From Suillus spraguei (Eukaryota; Basidiomycota; Agaricomycetes; Boletales; Suillaceae), in contig JABCPU010000018.1 in the NCBI GenBank assembly GCA_016800925.1, forward strand, positions 310,001 to 374,000: a DNA stretch of 64,000 nucleotides, read 5' to 3'. The notes under the pieces were generated by a model. It saw only the letters and a list, made by a program, of their open reading frames with translations. It was not told the origin of the DNA and did not search any database. Positions 9,705 through 20,628 of this stretch are shown here, in pieces (the stretch's first letter is position 1; every line of letters starts with the position of its first letter). Position numbers and translations under genes: made by a program.

Positions 9705-10731
9705 TCACTCCTTCTTAGCCTGTACCTCACGCGCATGTGCACGCTCTGCCAGGTCTACTCCTACGAGGATCTTCGATGCCTTCCAGAGCTGTACGAGATT
9801 AATAATGTTCTTCCCTACACAGACGAATGCGCTTGGGATCGCGACAAGCTCGGGCCAGGTGAGATCCGCGAGCCATGGCGAGTAGACGCCCAGCCCGATA
9901 GGCGTGTCCACCCACCTCATGAGGTAGAGAGAGACAAAGAAAAGCTCGTTGCCTGCGCACATGAAGAACAGAGTACGCTGTTTTACACACGCAGTCAACT
10001 TAGGTTGTGGTAGCGTGCGAATGGAGGAAAACGCACGGAATCATTATAGTAGTACCATAGGATACGACTGACTTCGCTCGTTACGAGCTTGTGGCTCCGT
10101 GAACCAGTTATGAGTGAGCTGAATGGTATTCAGTGAAGATTGGACAGACAAAACCGTAGGCTCAGAACGCACCTGTACATGTGCATGTAATGGCTGGCGA
10201 AATCAAGTGCGATAAGGAATTGGAACACCATGGCGAAATTCGGGTATACAGATGATAGATAACAGAGCAAGCACGAGGTCGTACACCTGGAGGCGCGCAT
10301 TATGAGATGAAGCAGGAGAAGTTGGAGGAATGACGGCAAGAGATGACGCACCGATCTGTAACCATATCCAACACTGCACCGAATTTTGACGTCTGTCCTA
10401 GGGCTCGTGCGGCCTGACCATCCACAGCGTCCAACAAACATGATATCACATATGCAAGAGTGCAGTATTTGGGGTGATAGCTCATAAAGTGGAGCGAAAG
10501 CCCAGCAAGGATGATACGCGTGTACCCTATGTGGCCCAAGCATACGAATCAGCATTATGATAGTAAATACAACGGAACTTCCGCACCAATGAGATTAGGT
10601 ACGAAAAGGAAGACGTTTTCAGAATATGTCTGAGCTGTGGCGAGGTCAACTGCGACCTTTGCATCAACGACGTCGATTGAACGACGCCGACGCATCTTGC
10701 GAGATGGATTTGCTGAACCGTTTTTCGTCAT
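9705..10731 (-). CDS. pis1: CDP-diacylglycerol--inositol 3-phosphatidyltransferase (PI synthase)
   Basis: It makes phosphatidylinositol from CDP-diacylglycerol and myo-inositol in the ER membrane. Exon 1 starts at 10731 (MTKNGSANPSRKMRRRRSID) and ends in ENVFLFVPNLI, which splices to GYTRIILAGLSLHFMSYHPK. The CDP-alcohol phosphotransferase motif D-G-x2-A-R-x8-G-x3-D-x3-D is complete (DAVDGQAARALGQTSKFGA then VLDMVTD). Next come FQFLIALDFASHYMHMY and SRSHKLVTSEVSRILWYYYN, then a C-terminal exon with FFMCAGNELFFVSLYLM, all of which match yeast Pis1 in order. It ends ...VQAKKE. Several hydrophobic segments fit a multi-pass membrane enzyme. The paralogous PS synthase lies 7 kb downstream. Confidence 0.93.
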
Positions 10732-11015
10732 TGCAGGCGCACGCTGCGGTAGGGAGTGTCGAAGGAGTCAATGAAGGAGGAAGTTCGTGAAATGCAGGTT
10801 CTGCCAAATTTGCACGGTCCTGAAACTCCAAACACGTGACGTAATATTACTCTCGTCATCCTACCAATCGGTAAAAAAACAGACTACCAGTCCGTATTAA
10901 ACAACTAAGCTAACTAATATCACTAGAGCAAGTCATGGAGGCAACATGGAGCATGAAAGTGAGGGGTATACAACGCAGTCATATCCGGCTTCATTAATAA
11001 CCAGATTCTGTTCCT

Positions 11016-12309
11016 TCAACTCGACTTTACGGGATGCTGACCGAAGTACACACCCACACCAATGCCAACAGCTGCAAGGATGATAATAATGGTGAGCCAG
11101 AAGCAGATCCAACGTTTTCGCCGGGCAGAGCGGGCGTGTTTTACTGCGGTCTCGGTGTGCTTTTGTCTGCAAGGAAGTTAGTGGCGGTGCGCATAGGTAA
11201 TCATAACAGCTGCATACCCTCCTTCAGTGTCATGTGCAACACCCGCAGCTGCCGTCTCTATAGCGTCAATTTTTTCTTCTTGCTCGCTCAGAAGGGTGGC
11301 CATCTGAAATAAGAAGAGTGTCCTTAACAAATGCCATCATACATGCAAGTATTGCACTTACGTCATTGAATAGCTGAGCTAGTTCTCCGAGGGTCTGCTC
11401 AATCCGGCGAATGTCCTGGTGTCGTTCCTGAACTTCTCGATATGCAGCCCGCGTGTCCGCGTATCGGGTTGACGAAGTGAGCTACACAGCAGAGATGAAC
11501 AACATACTCCTCTTCTAAGCGAATGGAGGCTCACTGCTTGTGCAAAGACTTGGTTTCCTCCACCTTGATCATCATTTACCACAGCAGCAACCTCATCAGG
11601 TGTAGCATCGGGTTTCACTGAATATTTGAATCAAAAATACGAGTGAGAGGATAGGAAATGAATATACCTATTTTAAACTGTCGCTCCACACGCTGGCGGT
11701 ACTGTTGACGATACTGACGCTCAACATCCTGGTACCGCTGCAGAGTGGCCATAAATTTTGTCCGAACGACATCAATCTGACAATCACGTCAACAGCTGTG
11801 TTGCGCAAAAGGGAAGGGTAACATACTCTGTTCTTGCGAATTTGAGCATCCGGACCTGCACCACCGGGTTTCTCAAGGGCACGGATACGGTTGGCAAGAC
11901 TGTTGCTAAGCTGCCTGGTCTCGTCTGTGAGACGTTCGAGCTGAGCTGCGTTTGCTTGTATTGCTGCATCATCAAGGGCGTTTAAGGAGCGTGAGTGGAA
12001 TTCAGCGACGCGAGTGACGTTGTCGTCAAAGTCTTGGATGGAATCTTGGATGGCGGTGGCCTAGATTGAAATGCGGGTTCGCACCGGAGAGAAATACGAG
12101 AATAAATAAACGCACTTCTGCATAAAAAGCAGGATCTATTCCTGTACCATTGCCAGAAGGTGAAGGGCGTGCTTGCATCTCATAGTCCCCCTGTCCTAGG
12201 TCTGGTGTGGCATTCTGCCGTTGCGCCTGAAAATGTGTCTGTTAGTGCGTTTTGGCATGAATACTAGATAGGTGAATACTCTGAGCGCAGCTAGTCTGTC
12301 GCGACCCAT
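11016..12309 (-). CDS. plasma-membrane syntaxin (Qa-SNARE, Sso1/Psy1-like)
   Basis: This is a t-SNARE for exocytic vesicle fusion. It starts MGRDRLAALR at 12309. Exons encode an N-terminal helical (Habc) region including DDNVTRVAEFHSRSLNALDD and IRALEKPGGAGPDAQIRKNR, then VDVVRTKF / FMATLQRYQDVERQYRQQYR. The SNARE motif is TRAAYREVQERHQDIRRIEQ-TLGELAQLFND-MATLLSEQEEKIDAIE with the central Gln expected of Qa-SNAREs. It closes with a basic stretch (HARSARRKRW) and one C-terminal membrane anchor (LTIIIILAAVGIGVGVYF). The order and length fit Sso1/2 and fission-yeast Psy1. At least six short introns. Confidence 0.9.
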
Positions 12310-12578
12310 GTTTCGTGATAAAGTCACAGATACGCCAGAGTGGTTGTGTGGAAAGGCGCAATGAGGTTCCTGTTACGTGAGAAACGAACTCGGTGAAAGA
12401 GCTACCTAGTAGCACACGTTCTAACGTCGTTGCTGGACTCGACAGACGACGGCCGCCACAATGATGAGAAGAAGTACTCTATCAAGTAGTCGAGATAAAA
12501 TAGAATGAAATTGTACAAAGTTCAAACGACCAAGAAGGGAAGTTGTTTATCGTCAGAACAGCTTGACATCGCACCAGC

Positions 12579-15500
12579 ATGCGAACACCTAGTGCTTTCA
12601 TTCAAAGGTCGCGCTCACTGTTCAAAGCAACGTCGACGCGCAAGAGTATTCACCCTGCTATCCGGTTGGAACGTGTTTCACGAAAAGACGGGACACTGCC
12701 AACACAGCGTGTGTACAAGCGTCTTGCTTCATCTACTCTGCCAGCCAGTACAAGTTCAGATACACCAGAACCATCTGGTGCTGGTCCTGTACCTCCAGAG
12801 GAACCTGAAAAGCCAACGAAACGGACGCGGATATCTCCCACTGCTTCGAGCTCGCCATCTACTCCACCTGAGGAGGGCATACAGCTTCCCCAGGACTTGA
12901 ACATCCTTTGGCTTCCAGACGATGGTCCAGCAGAGACCGATTTCTTGAATAATAATAACCTACCTACTCCAGAGCTCTTTGATGAAGCACTGACTAATCT
13001 TCATATTACCCTTCATCCGCAGACCCAGCATAGAGCGGCCTATTCATCTTCAGGTCCTCCGTTAGAGCCCACCCTTGCCCTTTATTGTCCAATAGAGGGT
13101 GGTGAATATATAATCGATGCCACTGTTAAAGAGCTTGCTCACAGGACAGGCGCTGAAGTTCTTGTCATCGATGCAGTTCAGCTTGCTGCTGGTGAATGCG
13201 GTCATTTTGGCAAAGGTGCGCATCTATCCTGAGGTTGTAACGAACACATATGTTTCTAATACTGCACTCCATCAGCTGCAAATGTCCTCCAACTTCCCCG
13301 CAATCCTCTCCATTTCCAGCCCCCACCTGCCTCGAATTCCCAATCTTCCCCTCTTCGTGTTTCATTGGAAGAAGACGACGACATGGACATGTCTCCCATT
13401 GCTATTCCTTCTCAAATGACCCTTCACCTTCTCGCACCCACTTCAACACGTGGACGCGCCTCCGTACTCACCGCTTCTCGCAGCAATCCCGTCCCAAACC
13501 GTATTAAGATGTTTTTCGAGAACCTCGTTAATCTACCTTCTCCAAACGATACTAGCACAACTGGTGCAAACACCACGCGTCGCCCACGTATTATCTATGT
13601 TCGCGACTTTCCTGTCCTTGCGTCTGCTTCAGCGACTTGGTACCCCCATTTACTTTCTGCCGTCCGCCAGCGCCGCATCGGCCCTCTCGCCAGCCCGTCG
13701 TCCCCAGTGTATAACTCAATGACAATAATCTTCGGCATGACCCCACCCATCGCGCCTACGCATACGCCTGCGTCCTCCGCTGGTCCGAACCAATATGGCC
13801 TCGTGAACGTAGCAGGGCGCCGGAAGTCGTCACATGCCGCAGCTTCTACGCCTCCCCGCTCAGGTGTCGCTGGACTGGGGCGAAGATGACACTGCCGAGC
13901 GTGCCCGTGAGAAACGCCTCAAGGACCGGCTACGCCGTTGGGAGAAAGACGGGGACGCCGCTCTACTCCAGGATCTCCCTGCGATCTCCACCCGACCTGA
14001 AGAGCCCGAGGGGGAACATGGGCCTCGGGGTGTTGTTGTAATTGGAGGATCGTCCATGCCGCCGATGCTTGAGTCTATGATCGCACAGCGCAGTACGGCA
14101 AACGGGAGTAGCTCACCGGAGAGCGAGATGACGACGCCTTTCTTCCGTGCATCGGTGCTCGCGCCTGGTGTGCGACTGCCGGCGGAGGAACGCCTATGTC
14201 GCATGAGCCGTCGACGGGAAATTAATGAACTCGCGATGCGCATGGGTGTTGGTGCGATCGGAGGTGTCCTTGAACGCGCGGAGGCAGTAGAGGTGAAAGG
14301 TGAGGGTGAACGCCAGCAAGAAAGTAAAGAGGCCATGTGGGAGGACTGGAGCAATCAGTTCGAGCCGTGGACGAGTGTGCGACAGATCGCGGATCGGGCG
14401 GTGGGGAACATCGTCTCCTCTGGATTTCCTCAACAGAAGAAGCTGGGGCTCGAGCCGACGCCTGTGCCATGGGCTACTGTACACCATGCCTGGGCCGCTC
14501 AGCGCTCAGCACATAATCTGCGCAAGTCGTTCATGCGTGACTCTGCGGTGAAGATAGTGAAACAGAAGGATGCGGAAGAAGAGCACGAGGATGATGAGGG
14601 CGAGGAAACAGAAGGAGAGAAAGTGGATGAGGTCGTGGAGCGTGTTAGGCAGGACCCGTACCTGGAACAGCATGAACAGAGGTTGTTATCTTGCATCGTG
14701 GATCCTGGTGAGCGACTTGAGTATTCACGTCTATGTTATTTATTCATTGTGATGATCCAGCTTCGCTATCAACAACTTTTAGCCAAGTTCACCTTCCAGA
14801 ACATACCGTCGATGCTGTCCGCACGATCGTATCCCTGCCTCTACTCCACCCAGCGGCATTCCAGCAAGGTATTTTGAAGGAACATGGCATGACTGGATGT
14901 CTTCTCTTCGGGCCTCCAGGAACAGGCAAAACGCTGGTTGTCCGTGCACTTGCAAAAGAAGCTGGTTGTCGGATGCTGATCATATCACCTTCGGACGTCA
15001 TGGACATGGTACATTCCTCCTCATTCTATCCCTCGTGACTCGCTGATACCTCCTTTAGTACGTTGGTGAAGGCGAAAAGCTCGTCAAAGCCGTTTTCTCG
15101 CTCGCACGCCGTCTCTCGCCCTGTGTTGTCTTCCTAGACGAGATGGATGCACTTTTTGGGGCGCGGATGTCCGGACGCGAGAGCGGCGGAGCATTTGCGC
15201 ATCGTGGGGTCATCACTGAGTTCATGCAGGAGATGGACGGCCTGAAATCCTCGAGAGAGGATAGGGTGATTGTGATTGGTGCAACAAACAGGCCATTTGA
15301 TTTAGATGATGCGGTGTTGAGGAGGGTACCAAGACGGTTGTTGGTCGATCTGCCTGGGGAGAAGGAGCGGGAAGGTAAGTTTCGATCTTTTGATCTGATC
15401 TGATTTGTTTCATTTGACACGAATGATCATTATCTAGAAATACTCAAGATTTTACTTCGGGACGAGACGTTGGCGCCTGAAATTGATCTTAGGGCACTGG

Positions 15501-16067
15501 CAACGAAGACGGAGAGCTTCTCTGGATCAGACCTCAAACGTGAGATTATTTGCAATGGTGTTTGTGTTTCAGTCTGACACCCTTCTCTTAGATCTTTGTG
15601 TTTCTGCTGCCCTGGATGCCGTCAAGGAGAATGTTGAGGTTCCGTGGAAGCTAAATGTCCCCAAAACCTCACCAGCTAGCGAGCTCATCACACCTCCTGA
15701 GGTGGCTTCGGTGGACACTGCTTCTGCCTCGCAGACGTCTGGAACAGAGACTCAAGCAAACACCCAGGAACCGTCACTCGAAGAACCAGTAGTCGAACCA
15801 CCGCCCCATGCTCGCGTTATTCATGTTCGCCATTTCACCAAAGCACTGAAGGAAATCACGCCTTCCTCATCCGAGTCTCTCGGTAGTTTAGCAGACCTTC
15901 GGAAATGGAACGAGGAGTTCGGTGAGGGCCGAAAAGACAAGAAGCGACACCAAGTGTGGGGGGAAGGGCAGGTTCGGTTTCATCAACAAAACCGCACCGA
16001 CACAAGAAGACGGGCGGGTGACAGCCAAATGTGCACCACAATCATCAATAGAGCAATAGTAGGCTAG
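12579..16067 (+). CDS. AAA ATPase, Msp1-like, possibly mitochondrial
   Basis: A large AAA+ protein. The basic N-terminus ([20 protein letters not shown]) could be a mitochondrial presequence. A long Ser/Pro/Glu-rich middle follows. The C-terminal AAA module has Walker A GPPGTGKT (about 14910), the pore-type segment [17 protein letters not shown], Walker [12 protein letters not shown], sensor 1 [17 protein letters not shown], and the [19 protein letters not shown] helix typical of Msp1/ATAD1 relatives. The tail [20 protein letters not shown] is conserved in fungal homologues. Just after it the frame meets a G6 run (15958-15963). One base less would give [10 protein letters not shown] and end at 16059, as I recall for relatives, so a frameshift or sequencing indel is likely. 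A substrate is not evident. Confidence 0.85.
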
Positions 16068-16134
16068 GCTGGTGTGGAGTACAATAAATAATACTCGTGA
16101 AATCACCGAGTGCGTGTCGTGCGACGGCGCCCGT

Positions 16135-17398
16135 TTACTTGTGTCTGCTGCGGGGCTTCGTCCTCGTCGTCCTCGTCTTCATCCTCGTCCACATCCATAT
16201 TTGCAGGTACTTTTTCTGTCTGCCTTTGCCTTTGCCCTTACCTTTTCGCCGTGACTGAGTCTGAGTCTGTGATGGTTGCGAAGGCTCTACTTCCATCTCT
16301 TCTTCTTCGTCTTCCTCATCGCTTCCATCTTCAGTGCTTTTCCTGCGTACACGGCGTCCCTCGTCTTGACCATCCTTGATGGCTTTCTTCGCCAACAGGG
16401 GTCATATTCTTGAGGTCCTGTGGCCAATCTTGCGAACAAGCTGGACACTTGGCGTTTCGAGTGCGATACTTTCTGCAACAGTGGTAGTGTAACCGTGCCT
16501 TGCAATTCGGTGTGCTGCAGGCAACACCACGGGTAACGATCTGATTTACTTGAGTTAGCAGTTGAGGAGAAATCAGGTGGTTCGAGGGCTGACCTCGTAG
16601 CATATGACGCATTCAAGACAATCTTCGGGATTGAGCTTTTGAGGTATGGAAGAAGTTCCAGCAACGTGCGCGTTGAGAGGGAATAGCGGCCTCGCCTATG
16701 AAGCGTTCAGCCTTCTTGGATGCCAGAGAATTTAAGGTATCTCGCCTGCTCTTTAACAACCACCCCTTGGCGACAAAACTACCGAGCACTATTTCGGCTT
16801 GTGCTTTCGTCATATTTGTCTGAGAGAATTTACTTCGCGTAGGGCGAGTAACGAGGATACAGAGTATGCCTCATGCGGGGCGAGCATGATTTGCTCCACC
16901 TGTAAAGGACATAATAGGTAACATGACGCGAGGAATTTCGTATAACTCACAACTGCCTTGAAGTAAGCGATTTCAACTGGTGTGTAATCTGTAGCCATTT
17001 GTGCAATTTCATCATCCTTCCTGTTCACCTGTCACATTCTGAGGACAGTTAGGACCACTGATGTGCAGAATGACTGACCATAGCATACATCTCCCGGCCA
17101 GTCTGTTCATCTGTCAGATGCCGAAACTCAAGGTCCAGGGAATTGAGAGAATTATTGATACTGATCACGAAGAGATCCCAGTCTTCTCTTTTGTCAGAAA
17201 AACGAATGTCCAATGTCGGATTTACAGCTGCAGAAGACCGAGTATCTATATTGAGCGAAAGGAGGTGAGAGGTGCGTACTTACCCTTGACAGTATCGATA
17301 CATTTTTCCCAGAGAACCAGAGCGTGCTTGAAGGAAAGAATGCTGCGTGAAAATACACCTTGGAGAAAGAGACGCTGGACATCGTTTGCAGACACCAT
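16135..17398 (-). CDS. nse1: SMC5/6 complex subunit Nse1 (RING-like)
   Basis: Nse1 is a component of the SMC5-SMC6 DNA-repair complex in the nucleus with a RING-like domain. The start MVSANDVQRLFLQ (17398) is the usual Nse1 N-terminus and was chosen over an upstream in-frame Met at 17428. Later exons give LDIRFSDKREDWDLFVISIN, EIAYFKAVVEQIM, a winged-helix region with TKAQAEIVLGSFVAKGWLLK, then LLELLPYLKSSIPEDCLECV. The C-terminal zinc-binding segment reads VACSTPNCKARLHYHCCRKY followed by CPACSQDW. An acidic and then Lys/Gly-rich tail follows. The last coding bases are uncertain: another frame gives a VDEDEDEDDEDEAPQQ tail ending near 16102, which would require an intron or frameshift. Confidence 0.85.
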
Positions 17399-17608
17399 CG
17401 TGGTCAAGGCATAAGACACATACAACACGCGTCAATTAAACCGCGTCGCGTCGGTGGCTTCCGGAAACCGTGGTGACTCAGCTGGTCATGTATACGACAT
17501 GAAAAAATCATCTAAGTCGTATACTGTTAGAGTTAAGTATGTAATCATATGCATATAGGTGTAGTGTCGTGCCCTATTATAATGTGCTCAGACAGGAGTA
17601 GTAAAAAA

Positions 17609-18441
17609 TTACCACCCTACATTACAACTTTGGAACTCGAAGGGTTTTGCTGACCATTGCGGCAGCCATAAACCGAAAATAACACTGACAGGGTGGATAT
17701 CCCCACGGCCACCTGGTGTTCCCCACAACGTGATGAGACCTCCGGGTATCCCTTGCTTGCCCTCAACCCAACCTCGTCGAACCCAGTATGACAGAATTGC
17801 GACAAGTCCGAGAGATGAAGGGATTGGAAGGCCCTCGAAGTACCTGGACTTGCCCGCTGCATCCTTAGGGATTATCGCGACAGTTGCGTTAAAGCGGGCG
17901 AGACGAGCGAGACCACAACATATGAAACCAGTCAGACATACGGTGTCAAGGTATGTTCGAAGGCCCACAGCAAAAGCAACCACAGCTGGTGCAACACCAA
18001 ATGATACCTACCGTGCAATCAAATCAGGAGAATGAGCGACATTTATTGAGAAATTGCATACTAGATCTGCAAGACTGTCGAGTTCTTGGCCCAGCATACT
18101 GGATGATTTTCTCCACCTCGCGACTTTACCGTCCATGAAGTCAAACATCAATCCAGCCAGTGGGAGAGCAAGTGCCCACAACAAGTAATCATCGTCGTTC
18201 GTCAATAGGTACTGCGCAGATGAAAATATTGAGAAAGAGCCGCAGACACCATTCATAATGGTAACAAGATCAGCTAGACGGAAGTTTCTGAAAACAATTA
18301 TATTCTTAGCAAGTCAAGTTAGGGAGAACACGAGGATCTGCACCTAACTAGGGAGAAATGTCCATCAGCATCATTGTATTGTTGGAGAGAACTGTCGTGC
18401 TTGTTGTTGCCGTTCACTGGATTGGTTTTGCTTCGGGCCAT
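17609..18441 (-). CDS. cho1: CDP-diacylglycerol--serine O-phosphatidyltransferase (PS synthase)
   Basis: It makes phosphatidylserine from CDP-diacylglycerol and serine in the ER. Exon 1 begins MARSKTNPVNGNNKHDSSLQ (18441) and splices to NFRLADLVTIMNGVCGSFSI. The CDP-alcohol phosphotransferase motif is complete: DFMDGKVARWRKSSSMLGQE then LDSLAD. It continues with SFGVAPAVVAFAVGLRTYLD, GFICCGLARLARFNATVAII and KSRYFEGLPIPSSLGLVAIL, all characteristic of fungal Cho1. It ends PFEFQSCNVGW with stop at 17609-17611. Several hydrophobic segments are present. This and PI synthase at 9705-10731 use the same lipid donor and share strand. Confidence 0.92.
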
Positions 18442-18596
18442 GCTGGCTTTAAGGTGGTGGATGGGCAAACGACCAGCAAGAGTCCTGGACGATCAAGCTG
18501 GCTCCGGGGTCCTTAATATTATAGCTCAAGGACACCAAACACCGCACATAAATACAACTCCATAAATACAATGATGATGTGGCAATCTGGCCAGAT

Positions 18597-20395
18597 CTAC
18601 TCTACGGCCATTGCGTCGCCTTGCTGCGCTTTTTCAATTTCTATGCTTTTTGCAGCATACTGGTTAGGATGCGTAACACTTTCCCCTTCTCCAATTCCAT
18701 CACCTTTCTTTACTCCTGCTGTTGCGTGAGTGATTTCAAAAACTCGGGTACAGGCCACATGATAGTGTCCTTCTTTCACGGTGCGCATGACCTCCGCTAG
18801 ATCCGCTGACGTCAGTCCTTGGGATGAATAAGTTGCCAATAAACTCGTGTGCAAGTTGTCTGGCGCAAAGTGGCGATATGGACATCCATGACAATCGGAA
18901 GGTCCAGGTTTGTCTGTCAAGAGAATCTGCTGACAACTATGTGAAATTAACCACCGAACACCGGAGCTAAGATATTATACGTTCACACCTCTTCGCTGGA
19001 TAGTTGGCACGCTTCCCTTCCAGTCCAAATGAATGTCTGATGTTGTACTTGTACTCTTTGTTGAACTTGTCGTCCGTGAGATTACTGAAAGACTTCCTCC
19101 AAAATGCGATTGCTTCGTCTATCGACAAACCAAGAACCTGATAAGTTACGGTCAGTGAAGTTTCCAGTAAGTGAGCAATAAATGTCCGACTTTGAGAAAC
19201 AGGCCATATTGCAGCCGACCAAAATGTTTCAAGTGACGGTCCCGCATGAGACATTCGTGTAGGTTCCGCATACACAAGGGGAAGTGTCGTTTGGCAAGGT
19301 CATCCACCATATCTGCTCTGATCTCGTTACCCGTAGTTGGACCAGAGTACTCTGAAGCCACCCCTGCGACAAATCCTCGAGACATATGATTGAGTATTTC
19401 GGTTAGGCGTGTGTCACCATCCATGCGCATTATTGATCGAGCGGTTGACTGTCAGGAAATCAGAAAAATTATGGAGGTTGGTAGAATGCTAACTAACATC
19501 AAGCGCATTTTCAAGGTTTGCCTCAAATGCTCGCAGAACAATGCTAAGCTGTTCCTTACTAGGAACGTACGCCCAACCATCTCTTAGCAGGACACGTCGC
19601 TTATTGACGAGATCCGGTACTTGAGTCCATCTCACCTGTAGACAATGAATAAGGAGCAGGAAAGATTGTTTGATTCACGTACCTTGTAAATCCTCTCCGT
19701 CATCGGAACCCCTTCCTCTGGCTGCTGTATCCCAAGCCCCTTTAGTTCATTGGCATACTGTAGCTTCTCCTCGGAGTTGACCTAGCAGTACCGTTAGTGC
19801 GAGGAATGAGTGTTATCACGTACTTACCTCAGTCCACTTAAAGTCCCGGGATTGTAGAAAGAGTTCTCGCTCTTTTGTATCATCACTCTCGTACCTTACT
19901 CGGAAGAGAGCAGTCTCTGCTTTCACGAACCGCCTTCTCAAGTCCTCCCTGAAAATCGGTTACCAGATGGGAGGTCGATGACGGGAATGTGACGCACGAT
20001 CGACAGAAAGCAAGTCTGAGTACGAAGTGACCAAGGTGGTCATTTCTCCGTTCAGTCTGCGTGTCTACAGTTGAGGCACTGCTGCTGTTGAGAGGAAGGT
20101 GATCCTTGCACTGCCGCGTGGTCACACTCTTCAGCTCCTCCCAAGATCTGTTACGCGCAAAAGACGACTCGATTTCTGCAAGAACGCGAAGGCGATCCAA
20201 GGCATATCTTTCAAAATCCTCTAAAGAGACTTCATACCATGGAGACTTGTCATAACTTAAAATGAATTGAGGTCACCTCCTGAAAGTAGGCAATAAACAT
20301 ACATACAAGTTGAGACGGAAAGGCCAGTCAAATGAGTTTTTCGACGAGTCAAATTTCGCTGAGTCAAATTTCCTTCTCTCAGAGTTGTTGTACAT
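18597..20395 (-). CDS. pri2: DNA primase large subunit (Pri2)
   Basis: This is the iron-sulphur regulatory subunit of primase, part of DNA polymerase alpha-primase, acting in RNA primer synthesis in the nucleus. N-terminal exons give FDWPFRLNLY, then SLEDFERYALDRLRVLAEIE. The middle has FLQSRDFKWTEV, VRWTQVPDLVNKRRVLLRDG and VPSKEQLSIVLRAFEANLE. The C-terminal cluster-binding region has cysteines in FPLCMRNLHECL, NYPAKSC and GPSDCHGCPYRHF, and the conserved LKHFGRLQYGLFLKGIGLSI and EYKYNIRHSFGLEGKRANY. These match the human and yeast large subunit in order. The start MYNNSERRKFDS (20395) was chosen because it reads into the conserved YP/WPFRLNFY region; an upstream exon cannot be excluded. 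Confidence 0.9.
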
Positions 20396-20628
20396 TGCGT
20401 GAAAACGGAGAGTGGGTAGTCTGCAAGGAGGGGAAACACGTCCAGACACGAGGTGTCACAAACGCGTAAAGATCCGTCACACAAACACCGGGCCATAATT
20501 AGTTTTGATTCAATGCAGGCATAAAAAGTCCGACTGATACTTGTTATAGGACCATAATCTACATAACATATAATACGAAGGCAGTACTAAGATACTTCAA
20601 ACATAGATCAATAGCCATATGTCATTCA

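Noticed and set aside
12650..14500. Long open frames on the minus strand opposite the AAA ATPase exons
   Set aside because: They have poor amino-acid composition (runs of Ser and Arg) and mirror GC-rich coding sequence. The plus strand carries conserved AAA motifs, so these are antisense shadows.
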